Positions 18,704-28,200 of a DNA stretch of 64,000 bases are shown here, in pieces. Where the stretch lies: positions 1 through 64,000 of the forward strand of contig JADJBL010000001.1 in assembly GCA_016703765.1 (NCBI GenBank), written 5' to 3'. The DNA comes from Saprospirales bacterium (GTDB taxonomy: Bacteria; Bacteroidota; Bacteroidia; Chitinophagales; Saprospiraceae). The translations under genes were made by a program, and so were the position numbers. Below the pieces are notes generated by a model. The model did no database searches. It was not told where the DNA came from and saw only the letters and a list, made by a program, of their open reading frames with translations. The first letter of the stretch is position 1. Each line of letters starts with the position of its first letter.

Positions 18704-19856
18704 CAATCACTACACCAGGGTATTGCTCCAGTGACCCGATGGCCAGAAGTGGGCAAGCGCTTATTTCGTAGAAAGCGCGAAGCATCTGCCACTCGTAAGG
18801 ATCCTGTGCAGGGTCGGGGAACTGGGCCCAGACGCTGAAATCTGCGTGGGTGATGGCCGGGAGGCACGACTTTTCAAAAGCGGATTTGTCCTGCCAGGAC
18901 CAGCCGAAATAGCGCAGGGGGACCGGCCGGCGCTGCGTCTTGAGCAGCTTGAGGGAAAGTCTTTTCGCTTGTGGCTGTCCTTTCATTTCCAGGTATTTTT
19001 CCGCCTCCGGCGCCAGGGCCAGGGCGTCCATGGGGTTGGCGATCGCGCGGTCTTGCCAGCTGCGCAGGCGGTCCTTCAGGTCTTTATTGCGAGGGTCGGC
19101 CAGGAGGTAGCCCTCTCCGGGTTTTTTCCACCAAAGCACCAATTCTCCGGCGGCGAGTTTTCGCCCCGAATCCAGCGCGGAAGGGATCGGCGCGGTGATC
19201 GGCACGGGTGTTTCGCACTCGGGTCCGAAGTTGATGCGGTCGAAGAGGCCGGTTTGCACGAGCGTGCCCACCACCGGGGGCGTGAGCACTTGCTGGCCCG
19301 AGAGGCACAGTTGGCGGGAGCCCGAGAGGCGGCCGGCCGTGCCCGCAAGGGCAAAGACCAGGTCTTCCACCACCCGCTCGGCGGCCAGGGCCAGGTCGAA
19401 ATGGCCCTGCGACATATTCTCGCCGTGGATGGGCGGGGCGAGCTGGAACAGGTTGCGCCACTCCCTTTCGTTCGGAAGGACGAGTCCTTTTCTGTTTTGG
19501 AAATACTTGCGGTTGAGGCTCATGGTCCCGTCGGAATCGGTATGGACCATGCGTTCGAGGATTAGCTCGTAGTAGTGGAAAAACGTAGCGCTCTCCGGGT
19601 TGGCGAAGGTGGCGAGGCGGGCCAGGGCTTCGGGGCCGGGCTGGCCGAGGTAATGCACGAAGGCGTGCGCCAGGCAGTCGGGCGAGTCGGGGAAATTCAG
19701 CGTGGAATACCACTCCACGTGCTTGCCCTCTCCTTTTCCGATGGACACCACCGGTCCGTCGGAGCGCTCCTCGATGAGGAGGATCGCAGTTTCTTTTCCC
19801 CAGAAGGAAGGTTTGGCCGCGGGCTTAGCCTTCCTGAATCCCCAGTTTATTTTCAT
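18699..19856 (-). CDS. Divergent, shortened NodU/CmcH-type carbamoyltransferase homologue
   Basis: 385 aa from the ATG at 19856 (MKINWGFRK). The order of conserved patches follows carbamoyltransferases: ETAILLIEERSDG with IGKGEG, FPDSPDCLAHAFVHYLG, HTDSDGTMSLNRKYF, LCLSGQQV, FDRINFGPECE, LLADPRNKDLKDRL, LPAITHADFSVWAQF and MLRAFYEISACPLL. Normal family members are roughly 550-600 aa. Here the N-terminal His-bearing region is missing, and the invariant GGVALNC patch has become GQQVLTPP. Catalysis as in known family members is therefore doubtful; it may bind rather than modify its substrate. This is my own alignment by eye. It stands alone, next to a RAYT transposase. Confidence 0.6.
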   Translation of the reverse strand: MKINWGFRKAKPAAKPSFWGKETAILLIEERSDGPVVSIGKGEGKHVEWYSTLNFPDSPDCLAHAFVHYLGQPGPEALARLATFANPESATFFHYYELILERMVHTDSDGTMSLNRKYFQNRKGLVLPNEREWRNLFQLAPPIHGENMSQGHFDLALAAERVVEDLVFALAGTAGRLSGSRQLCLSGQQVLTPPVVGTLVQTGLFDRINFGPECETPVPITAPIPSALDSGRKLAAGELVLWWKKPGEGYLLADPRNKDLKDRLRSWQDRAIANPMDALALAPEAEKYLEMKGQPQAKRLSLKLLKTQRRPVPLRYFGWSWQDKSAFEKSCLPAITHADFSVWAQFPDPAQDPYEWQMLRAFYEISACPLLAIGSLEQYPGVVIE

Positions 19857-20085
19857 GTGCTTGTAATCGGTCTTATGCCGCAATCTGGCTAAATTCGGCT
19901 TACATCGCAAGGGGTAGAGGAAGAAAGGTTTGTCGGGGGGCAGATATTTATTGGGGTTTATGGGGGATTGGAGGGGATTTGGGGATTGTTTTTTATCTTT
20001 GGAAGGAACCAAAAAAAAATAACATTTTACATCTTTTGCCATTTTCCATTTTATTGATGGTTTCGCGTATCCCAGATGTTATGTA

Positions 20086-20663
20086 TTACCGGAACCGGTC
20101 GTCTTCCCAGTTTAATGGATTTTTTTCGACATACTCCCTTATCCGTTCAAATGAATCGCCGGTGCGAATAATGTGTTCGTGAAAACGGGTTTGCCATTCA
20201 AAATCCGCGTGGGTCTTTCGAATTTCGAACGTACAACGCCCTTTATACCAGCGAACGATCCGCGAAATATTTTCATGGATCATTGGGTTTTTATTCCCTG
20301 CAAACCCACCCACCCCCGTAGAGACGCGATTCATCGCGTCTGTATCACCGTCACCGCCCGAAATACCATTTGAGACGCGATGAATCGCGTCTGTACGGAT
20401 GATGACGATGCCGTGGATATGATTGGGCATGACCACAAACGCATCTAATTCTGCGAATAGGAAATGGCTCGGTATTTCCCCCAAAATTCTTCCGCCAATT
20501 TCCCGATTTCATTCATTTGCATTCCTTCATCGGCGATTTCGCCAAAAAAATGGATCTTGTTTTTAGTGCAAATGGTAATGAAATAGGCGCCATTGGCGCC
20601 GTAATCCCAGTTTTGCAACCGGGCAGATGGTATGCGGTATTTGTTTTTGAATTTATCCACCAT
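20086..20663 (-). CDS. RAYT/Y1-type REP-associated transposase, frameshift
   Basis: About 192 aa after repair. The N-terminal part (YRIPSARLQNWDYGANGAYFITICTKNK) and C-terminal part (FVVMPNHIHGIVII, HENISRIVRWYKGR, WQTRFHEHIIR, IREYVEKNPLNW) are the hallmarks of the transposase-17/RAYT family, single-strand HUH nucleases. The HIH catalytic motif is in PNHIHG; the catalytic Tyr is likely the one in REYVEKNP. One G is missing in the C5 run at 20478-20482; restoring it joins EEFWG to EIPSHF. Two REP palindromes lie inside the gene and are translated as TDAIHRVS and TDAMNRVS. Likely a domesticated transposase that maintains or spreads the flanking REPs. Confidence 0.85.
20321..20392. repeat. Two REP palindromes inside the RAYT gene
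   Basis: Two copies of a GACGCGAT-N2-ATCGCGTC palindrome, at ~20321-20341 and ~20372-20392, in opposite orientation. Both sit in the loop region after the HIH motif and keep the frame open. Confidence 0.8.
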
Positions 20664-20674
20664 TCAAAAACGTA

Positions 20675-20869
20675 GAGACGCGATTTATCGCGTCTCATTT
20701 ACCCGAAAAAGGTGATAAATCGCGTCTCTACATGATATATCCTAAATTCCAGACCTACTCCAAATTGGTATCCCAAATCACCCGCGGGGCCTGTGGATAT
20801 ATGACGCAAGCCTCGGGTATATGAGACGCAGGCCTCGGGTATATGAGACGCGATAAATCGCGTCTCTAC
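20675..20869. repeat. REP palindrome cluster upstream of the RAYT gene
   Basis: A full palindrome GAGACGCGAT-TT-ATCGCGTCTC lies at 20675-20696, a half copy at 20714-20731 and another full copy at 20845-20869. Flanking sequence is duplicated too: CATGATATATCCTAAATTC occurs at ~20731 and ~20869, and GCCTCGGGTATATGAGACGC at ~20812 and ~20832. The local duplications suggest repeated REP insertion or slippage next to the transposase. Confidence 0.8.
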
Positions 20870-20886
20870 ATGATATATCCTAAATT

Positions 20887-21428
20887 CTACACCCCCTCCA
20901 ACCCATACTCCCCAATCACCCGCAACAACTTATCCCCGTACTGCGGGTCGGTGGCGTAATTGCAGTACCACATGCCGTGGGCCCAGGCCTCGAGATTGTC
21001 GGCGGGGATGCGGAAGAGGTAGGAGTAATTGGTGCGGGTCTGGAGGAAATCGCCGAAATCGAAGTAGCTGTCGCGGATGAGGGTGTATTTGCGGAAGCAA
21101 CCCATGATCTGGATCCAGTCGCCGTTCTCGAATTCGTAAGTGTATTTGCAAAAATTGGGACCGATCCAATCGACTGCCTTGATGCCGAAATGGTTGTTGC
21201 TGTAAAGCGCCAGCTCGCTCGTGCCCCAGTCGCTCTCCAGTCCCGCCACCGCCAGGATGATCGGCACGGGAATGCCTGTCTTCTGGTTGAGCTCCACCGC
21301 CAGGTATTTGTATTTGGAGATGTAATTCTCCACCTTCCAGGGCCTTTGTGCGGCATAAGGGCGCGAAATCCCGTCAAGGGCATGACGATAAGCAACGCGA
21401 TCAAAATACGAAAGATGAATTCCTTCAT
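20887..21428 (-). CDS. GH73-type glucosaminidase, secreted, N-terminal frameshift
   Basis: About 180 aa. The catalytic domain is clear: YLAVELNQKTGIPVPIILAVAGLESDWGTSELALYSNNHFGIKA carries the FlgJ/GH73 acidic residue in LESDWG and the NHFGIK patch. Later features are RKYTLIRDSYFDFGDFL and YATDPQYGDKLL. Such enzymes cut the N-acetylglucosamine-N-acetylmuramic acid backbone of peptidoglycan. The signal peptide MKEFIFRILIALLIVMPLTG is read in a different frame starting at 21428. One missing base at ~21350-21360 would join it to AQRPWKVENY. Without that repair the protein would start at 21432 and lack an export signal. Assembly error is likely. Confidence 0.82.
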
Positions 21429-21489
21429 TCATGGATATTTAAGGCCCGCAATCAAAAACGCCGAAACAAGATATGAAATTTGCAAATAT

Positions 21490-23682
21490 TTACTTTAACA
21501 CCATCACCTCCACCTTCGACGCCCTCCCCTTATCCTGATAAATCCGATGTATCGCCTTCTGGAAATCCTCCGGACCGCAATGGTAGATGTCCACAAATTT
21601 TTGCGGGTTGCGGTCCACGAGGGGGAACCAGGAGTTTTGCACCTGGATCATGATGCGGTGGCCTTTTTTGAAAGTATGCGCCACGTCGGGCAGCTCAAAT
21701 TTGACCTCGGTCACCTCGCCGGGGACGAAGGGCTCGGGGGTTTCGAAGCTGTTGCGGAAACGGCCGCGGAGCACCTCGCCGCGCACCAGCATCTGGTAGC
21801 CGGCCATCGGGACCTCCTTTTCGTTTTTAGGGTAAGATTTTAGGGTATCGGGAAACACGTCGATGAGCTTGACCACGTAATCGGCGTCGGTTCCGGTGGT
21901 GCTCACCCAGAGATCGGCGGTCAGAGGACCGGTTAAGGTGATATCCTCTTCGAGCACGGTCGTCTGATAGACCATCACGTCGGGCCGCCGGGCGGCGAAG
22001 CGCTGGTCGTCGGTCATGTATTCGATCGTTCGTTTTTGGTGCACGTCTTCGGCGTAGGGCACGGGCTTATTGGGGTCGGACATGTATTCTTCGTAATTGG
22101 GCATCGTATCGCTGGGCGCTTCGAAAGACAAGCCGCCGGCAGGCTGGAAATAGAGGCTTTTCTTCTCCGTGTTTTTGGGCGGCCAGGCCTCGAAATTGCG
22201 CCATTCGTTGGAGCCCGTCAGGAAGATGGTCGCCTCGGCGAGCTTGAATTCACCCTTGTTCTTGAGGTGGTATTCGAAGAATTCGAGCTCGATTTTCCGG
22301 TAATACTCGCTGGTCTTCGCGCCGAAGTGGATATTGCCCAGGCTGGCGCCATCGTTCTTCGCCCATTGCCCGTGCGACCAGGGGCCCATCACCAGGCGGT
22401 TGGAGGTGGTGGAGTCGGGATTTTGTTTTTCGATGGCCTCGTAGACCCGCAGCGGACCGAAGCAGTCCTCGGCGTCGAACCAGCCGCCCACGGTGAGCAC
22501 GGCGGGTTTGATGTTTTTCAAATGCGGACGCGGGTTGCGGGCCTTCCAATAGTCGTCGTAATTGGGGTGCATGACCACTTCGTTCCAGAAGCGGATGCTG
22601 TCGGCGAAATATTTGGTTTTTACGTTTCGCACAGGCCCCAGGTCGAGGAAAAACTGGTAGTTGTCTTCATTGGGCCATTTGAATCCCCATTCCTTTTCCG
22701 CCCGAGTCGGGACGGGCCTTGGCACGCCGAAGCCCGAGAAGAAGGAAAATGCGTCCATCATAAAAAAGGCCCCGTTGTGGTGAAAATCGTCGCCGATAAA
22801 CCAGTCGGTGACCGGCGCCTGCGGCGAAACGGCCTTGAGGGCAGGATGGGCGTCGATCAGCGCCATGGTGGAGTAAAATCCCGGATAGGAAACCCCAAGA
22901 ACCCCTACCCGGCCGTTGTTGTTCGGCACGTTTTTGACCAGCCACTCGATGGCATCGTAGGTGTCGGTGCTTTCGTCCGCGTCTTTGGGGCCTTTCTTAA
23001 TGGGCTTGTGTGGCCTCACGTCTTCGAAAAAACCCTCGCTCTGCTGCCTGCCGCGCACGTCCTGGATGGCAACGATATAGCCGGCTTCGATCAGGTGGGT
23101 GAGATTGTCGAGGATGCCTACGTTGTATCCTTCGAGGCTGGGCTCGGCGTTATAAGGCGTGCGGTGGAGCAGGATGGGGTATTTTTTGGAGGCGTCTTTC
23201 GGAATGTAGTAGGAGGTGAACAGGCGCACGCCGTCGCGCATGGTGATCAGCGTTTCGCGCTTGATGAGCCGCTCCTTGAACCACTCTTCGCTGCCGATGG
23301 GCGCATCGATCTTTTTGCGCTGGAAACGAAGGGGGTAGTTTTGGCCGTTTTTTGTCAGGTTGCCGCTGAGGTAGGAGGAGGATTCGTCAATGGTCCCCAG
23401 GTAGGTCATGCCTCCTGCGACCATGCGCAGGGAGAGCTGGCCGTTCGAGAGCCCGAGTTCATCCACGGCCCAGGCCGCTTCCTTTTTATCGATATTCGAA
23501 ATGCTCGCCTCGAAGGCGCCTCCCTGATCGACGATCTGCAGGACGACGCGGGAACTGTCGTCGGGAAAGGGTAGCTTTGCGTACCAGTTGCCCGTGAGGA
23601 GTTGGGCGGAGAGCGGATTGAGCCACAGGAAGCAGAAACTGGCGGCGATCAGGCGGGTTGTAAGGGGGGTGCAGGTTTTCAT
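21490..23682 (-). CDS. CocE/NonD-family serine hydrolase (X-Pro dipeptidyl peptidase S15-like)
   Basis: 730 aa from the ATG at 23682 (MKTCTPLTTRLIAASF). A signal peptide and a ~110-residue N-terminal beta domain are followed by the alpha/beta-hydrolase core. The core carries ITMRDGVRLFTSYYIP, PILLHRTPYN, VAIQDVRGRQQSEG and the nucleophile elbow GVSYPGF (Ser ~263). The C-terminal part (LTGPLTADLWVSTTGTDADYVVKLIDV, HRIMIQVQNSWFPLVDRNPQ) is the jelly-roll X-Pro dipeptidyl-peptidase C domain. Predicted to be a secreted esterase, acylase or peptidase; the substrate cannot be told from sequence. The GH73 gene lies 60 nt downstream. A near-consensus TATCTTTC sits ~30 nt upstream on the same strand. 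Confidence 0.88.
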   Translation of the reverse strand: MKTCTPLTTRLIAASFCFLWLNPLSAQLLTGNWYAKLPFPDDSSRVVLQIVDQGGAFEASISNIDKKEAAWAVDELGLSNGQLSLRMVAGGMTYLGTIDESSSYLSGNLTKNGQNYPLRFQRKKIDAPIGSEEWFKERLIKRETLITMRDGVRLFTSYYIPKDASKKYPILLHRTPYNAEPSLEGYNVGILDNLTHLIEAGYIVAIQDVRGRQQSEGFFEDVRPHKPIKKGPKDADESTDTYDAIEWLVKNVPNNNGRVGVLGVSYPGFYSTMALIDAHPALKAVSPQAPVTDWFIGDDFHHNGAFFMMDAFSFFSGFGVPRPVPTRAEKEWGFKWPNEDNYQFFLDLGPVRNVKTKYFADSIRFWNEVVMHPNYDDYWKARNPRPHLKNIKPAVLTVGGWFDAEDCFGPLRVYEAIEKQNPDSTTSNRLVMGPWSHGQWAKNDGASLGNIHFGAKTSEYYRKIELEFFEYHLKNKGEFKLAEATIFLTGSNEWRNFEAWPPKNTEKKSLYFQPAGGLSFEAPSDTMPNYEEYMSDPNKPVPYAEDVHQKRTIEYMTDDQRFAARRPDVMVYQTTVLEEDITLTGPLTADLWVSTTGTDADYVVKLIDVFPDTLKSYPKNEKEVPMAGYQMLVRGEVLRGRFRNSFETPEPFVPGEVTEVKFELPDVAHTFKKGHRIMIQVQNSWFPLVDRNPQKFVDIYHCGPEDFQKAIHRIYQDKGRASKVEVMVLK

Positions 23683-23743
23683 GAGTATAATATTTGGTGT
23701 GGTGCAAGGGGAAAGATAAGCACTTTTCAAAAGCCGCATTTTC

Positions 23744-23778
23744 TTTGGGTGCAAAAAGATGGGGAATTGGTATTTTTG
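23744..23778 (+). promoter_or_regulatory. Promoter of the FkbM gene (TTTG-N23-TATTTTTG)
   Basis: A -33 box TTTG (23744-23747) and a -7 box TATTTTTG (23771-23778) are 23 nt apart; the ATG follows 39 nt later. Both boxes match the Bacteroidota consensus exactly. Confidence 0.75.
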
Positions 23779-23817
23779 AAGACAGTTATTTAGCCAGAAC
23801 CTAAAGGAAAAAACCCG

Positions 23818-24591
23818 ATGAATAGAGTAATTCAATTCCTGAGCCTGATAAAGACCTTCCGGTTTGGAGCCTTCCCTATTTTGTTCTCGATCGTAGTGAG
23901 AAAACCTGTGAAGGTTAAAGTCGGGGCTCATTGGTTTTTGCAAAACCTGGATGAATCAACGGTTTACCACCTTTTGAACTCCTATTCAAAACTGGAAAAG
24001 CTGGTTGCGGCGCTTCCTGTAAACACAAAAGGGATTTTGATCGATGGCGGGGCAAATAACGGGCTGTTCTCTTTCCTTTTTAGTCAAAGATTTCCGGAGA
24101 TTAAAGGTTATGCCTTTGAGCCATCTCCTGTTTTACTTCCTTTTCTGCAAAAGAACCTCCTCAACGGGTCCGTCAAAATAAGAACCGAAGCCCTTGCCGA
24201 AAAGGACGGGGAGTTGACATTCTATTTTTCGAGAAATGCCGACCAAATAGGCTCTCTGCACAGGGAAAATGTAGAAGAGTTTGAGAAAAAAGCCGACAGG
24301 GTAGACTCCTATCAGGTCAACACCAAAAGCCTGGACTCCTTCATTGCCGAAGAAGATGTCCAAAGGATCGGAATAATAAAATTGGACGTCCAGGGCGCCG
24401 AGCTTTCCATCCTGAAAGGCGCTTCGAGGGCACTTGAAATAACAGATCTATTGCTGATTGAAGTAATGCTCATCGAGCCCACTGCATTTGAGCTATTGGA
24501 TTTTGTCAGAAAACGATTCCCACACTACAAGGTGATAAACTCCGTGTCTTACGGAGCGGATATTTTATTTTCAAAAGAGCCGCTTACGTGA
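23818..24591 (+). CDS. FkbM-family SAM-dependent methyltransferase
   Basis: 257 aa. The FkbM fold is shown by motif I LIDGGANNGLFSFLFS (~74-89), GYAFEPSPVLLPFLQKNL, the NTKSLDSFI patch and IKLDVQGAELSILKGA (~182-197). Members O-methylate sugars or small molecules, often in surface-glycan or natural-product pathways; the acceptor here is unknown. Codon use is visibly more AT-rich (many AAA, ATA, TTT) than the flanking genes. It stands alone with its own promoter and is followed by a mobile-repeat region, suggesting horizontal gain. Confidence 0.85.
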   Translation: MNRVIQFLSLIKTFRFGAFPILFSIVVRKPVKVKVGAHWFLQNLDESTVYHLLNSYSKLEKLVAALPVNTKGILIDGGANNGLFSFLFSQRFPEIKGYAFEPSPVLLPFLQKNLLNGSVKIRTEALAEKDGELTFYFSRNADQIGSLHRENVEEFEKKADRVDSYQVNTKSLDSFIAEEDVQRIGIIKLDVQGAELSILKGASRALEITDLLLIEVMLIEPTAFELLDFVRKRFPHYKVINSVSYGADILFSKEPLT

Positions 24592-24598
24592 AAATCTT

Positions 24599-24764
24599 TC
24601 GCTCGTGAGGGTCTCCGACCCGAAACGCGCCGGTTGCAAGTCTCCTGACTTGCTGGCACGAAGGTTTTATGAATTGGCGGTTTTTTCATAAAATGATCGA
24701 ATAGGTACCTGCAAGTCAGAGACTTGCAGACACTTCGTTTCGGGTCGGAGACCCTCACGAGCGA
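24599..24764. mobile_element. MITE-like element with 29-bp perfect terminal inverted repeats
   Basis: 24599-24627 and 24736-24764 are exact reverse complements (ends TCGCTCGTGAGG and CCTCACGAGCGA). Inside lie two copies of a smaller palindromic unit, GCAAGTC-N-GACTTGC type (~24637-24653 and ~24712-24728). Total length ~166 bp with no coding frame, typical of a non-autonomous palindromic repeat. It starts 7 nt after the FkbM stop and could also terminate that transcript. Confidence 0.65.
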
Positions 24765-24805
24765 TCGTAGGAGCGTTTAATTCAACCGCTGCGCGGTTGT
24801 TTCGT

Positions 24806-24852
24806 TTAAATATTCATAGCCCCGGGTTTCACCCGGGGCTATGAATATTTAA
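24806..24852. repeat. 22-bp perfect stem-loop (ATTCATAGCCCCGGG type)
   Basis: 24806-24827 and 24831-24852 are exact reverse complements with a 3-nt TTC loop. A diverged relative, TTTAATATTCATAGCCCCCGAT, occurs at ~25100-25122 with a CCCCCGAT-GCA-ATCGGGG hairpin, so this is a repeated family. Confidence 0.8.
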
Positions 24853-24982
24853 GTTTGGGGTTTTTTTTTTTTTGGGGGGCCCCCCCCGGGGGGGTGGTGT
24901 TTTTTTTTTTTTTTCGGGCCCCGGTTTTTTGGGGGGGCCCCTCCCGGCGGCGCGGCGGCGGCCCCCCCCCCCCCGGCGCGGT
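24853..24982. other. Nonsense homopolymer stretch, probable assembly artefact
   Basis: Immediately after the 22-bp perfect hairpin, the sequence becomes alternating runs of T (14-16), G (6-8) and C (7-15) with almost no information. Nothing else in the window except ~2940-2970 looks like this. It is best read as bad base calls beyond a strong hairpin, or a mis-joined contig end, not biology. Confidence 0.75.
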
Positions 24983-25299
24983 TCCTTCAGGGATTCTGGT
25001 CATTACTCGACTTAGAGGATTGGAACGCTGGAGGATTGGAACACCAGAGGGTTTCAAATCAGAAGACCAAAAGATGCAGGCGAAGGAAACCCTGAAAGGG
25101 TTTAATATTCATAGCCCCCGATGCAATCGGGGGAAAAAGCGAAGTATTTCGCCAACCGCGAAGCGGTTGAATTCGGCAGAAGCGAGCAAATTCATGTTTT
25201 TTAACATTCATCCAAATTCGGACAAACTAAATCGCGGCTATCCAAAAAACCGGACGAATCATGGCATATATTTGTACAGCCTGATCAAAGCCCTGCTCC
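24983..25299. other. Repeat-rich gene-free gap
   Basis: Contains a duplicated GAGGATTGGAAC (~25015 and ~25033), the second ATTCATAGCCCC-type hairpin (25115-25133) and an AACCGCGAAGCGGTT palindrome (~25155). The latter echoes AACCGCTGCGCGGTT at 24784-24798, so related repeats sit on both sides of the homopolymer stretch. No coding frame with support. Confidence 0.5.
25267..25274 (+). promoter_or_regulatory. -7 promoter element (TATATTTG)
   Basis: Full match to TAnnTTTG, 25 nt before the start of the giant M43 protease gene. No clear -33 box. Confidence 0.6.
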
Positions 25300-28200
25300 A
25301 TGAGATTATTTTCCTTCTTCTTTATCCTGCCTGTTCTTTGGTTCCTCCAGACTGTGAGCGGCCCAGTCCCCCCGGAGCCGGATCAGGGCTTTTGCGCGAC
25401 GAGCCTGGAGGATCCCCTGCTTCGGGAAAGGCAGGAGTTCCTGGAAGAGCAATATATTCACAGCATACAGGAAAGGTCTTCCATCCAACGGGGCCTCCTT
25501 CCTCCCTACATTCTCCCAGTGGTGGTCCATATCATCCACGACAACGGCGCCGAGGATATCCCCGACGCGATGGTGTTGCAGGGCATCCAGCACCTCAACG
25601 AAGCCTTCGCCGATATGGGGTATTACGACCAGGGCGACGGATATGACACCCAAATACAATTTTGCCTTGCCACCCGCGATCCCGACGGCGGCCCCACTAC
25701 GGGCATCAACCGCGTGCAATCGACCCTCACCGACCTGAACTATACCACCCAGGACCTCGCCCTGAAAAACCTCATCCGCTGGGATCCCCTGCACTACATC
25801 AATATCTGGCTGGTGCGGGAGATCTGCAACAACAACGGCTGCGGCGTGGCCGGTTACGCATATTACCCCGGCGCTCACGGCAGCAACGTGGACGGCATCG
25901 TCATGGAGGCCCAATGGTTCGGAAGCTCCAACGGCAATTCCGGGGTGCAAATACACGAAATGGGTCATTACCTGGGGCTCTACCACACCTTCGAAGGGGG
26001 CTGCGGAAATGATGACTGCCTGAGCGACGGCGACCGGGTCTGCGACACGCCGCCCGACCAGTCCACCGTGCCCGTGCCCTGCGGCGGCTCGGCCAACAGC
26101 TGCTCCACCGACACCCAGTCGGGCTTCGCAACAGACCAGCAGGATATGTTCTGGAACTACATGGACTACGGCAACTGGGACTGTTACTCCGCTTTTTCGC
26201 CGGGGCAAGCCGATCGGATGTACTGGTTTATCGACAACGTCCGCCTCAGCCTGCTCGAATCGGAAGCCTGCCAGCCACCCTGCTTAAGCCCACTCACTTG
26301 TAGTTTTTCTTCTTCGGCAAATCTGGTGGACGTCGGCACGACCGTGAATTTCACCAATACCAGCACCAATGCCACGAGCTTTCAGTGGCTGATCGACGGC
26401 GTTCCGTTCGGGGTTGGCGTCAATGCGGCATTTACTTTTAATACCCTCGGGACCTTTATCATCACCCTCGAAGCCGGCAATGCCGACCCCAATTGCTCGG
26501 GCTCGTTTCAGGATACCATCGAGGTGGTCTGCCCGGTCTTCGCATCTTTTGCTCCGAGCAATCTTTTCCCCGTACCGGGAGAGATCGTCAACTTCGCCAA
26601 CAACAGTATCGCTGCGACCAATTACAGCTGGACGGTGAACGGTACGTTGGAAGCGAATACCGCCGCGTTTACCTATGTTTTTCCTTCGGAAGGGGCGTAT
26701 ACCGTCTGTTTAGATGTCGATAATGGCTTGTGTGAAGACCAATATTGCCAGTTGATCTTCTCTTTTTTGCCGGAGACATCGGCTTGCGGTGCAGGATTTG
26801 TAAAATGGATTGGGAATCCCGGAAAAAATGAGGATGCGCAGTGGCTCCTTCCAACGGGCGACGGTGATTTCCTTATCGGTGGGCAGTTAGATAATTTATC
26901 GCAGCTAACCAGGGTCAGCGCGCAGGGAGATCTGATTTGGCAAAAAACCTTCAATTTTACTTCCGGCGACGATTTTATCCGATACCTGATGATCGATTCA
27001 GAAGGATACCTGATCATGGCGGGCCGCGATCAATTTAACTCTCCATGCACCAACTTCATCGCGCGCTTCGACCTGCAAACACAGACGCTTTTATGGACAC
27101 GTACTCTGCCCAATCTGAATGTCCGCATCGAAGGGGTGCTTGAAAAGCCTGCAAATGGCAACCTGCTGCCTATGGGTCGAATACGCTGACTTCAACAATT
27201 ATATCCTGGAGATGGACATAATCCTAGGAGCGGTCCTTTGGCAAAAGAGCTTCGACCTGGGGACAATACCGACATCTTTCAAAGGCATTTTATTCTTGGA
27301 AACGACCTCTATCTAGCTGGTGCGCAAAGGTATCTTGGAGGATTAGACAAGATTCGCGCATCCATTTTCCGCATGGACTTCAACGGGAACATGGATTATA
27401 CCAAGGTTTATTTCAACACCCCCAACCAGCAAGGTCGGACCTATAATGAAGATATTCAAATCCAGGGAGACACCCTCGTATGCCTTTCCCGAGGGGTGCT
27501 CACAGGAGATGTCCTGACCAATTCAGGCGCTCAGCTTTTCAAAACGGACCCAGACGGCAATCCTTATTGGGGAAAGCACTATGTCATAAACGGAGGAACC
27601 TTTCTTTTTTCCAGAACCTTGCTTCCCCTTCCCGATGGATATATACTTCAGGGATATTTTATCAATGGAACCGCAGGAGAAGACATCTTTTTTATCCGGA
27701 CAGACATTAACGGAAACCTCTTGTGGGCAAAAGGAGTAAGTACTCCGGACGACGACCGTTGCCTTTCTGCCCGGATTCAAGACAACTCGATTTATTTTGC
27801 CGCCCGAAGCGAGGGGCTTGATGGCTCGGGTAACGGCGATATCCTTTTTGGAAGCATTCCCCTGGATAGCGAGGCAATCAATCCAAACTGCAATCTGTTC
27901 ATCGATCTGGATGTATATGTAGTGACGATTCAAAATCCATTTAATACCACGGTCTCGCTCATAGAAAACAACCCGAACAACAACTGGCAAAGCCAGAATA
28001 TCGCTGTCAGGACCTGCGGATCGGAGATCCAATCCATCCCCTCCTGCGAATGCAGCGACACCACCGCCTGCGTCACCACCTTTGCCAAGACCCTGGGCAC
28101 GCCGGAGCAAGAGCAGGGCCGACGCCTGATCCCCGAGCCCGGGGGAGGCTTCCTGCTGGGCGGCAGCAAGGGCGACAGTACCCTGCTGGCGCTGCTCGAC

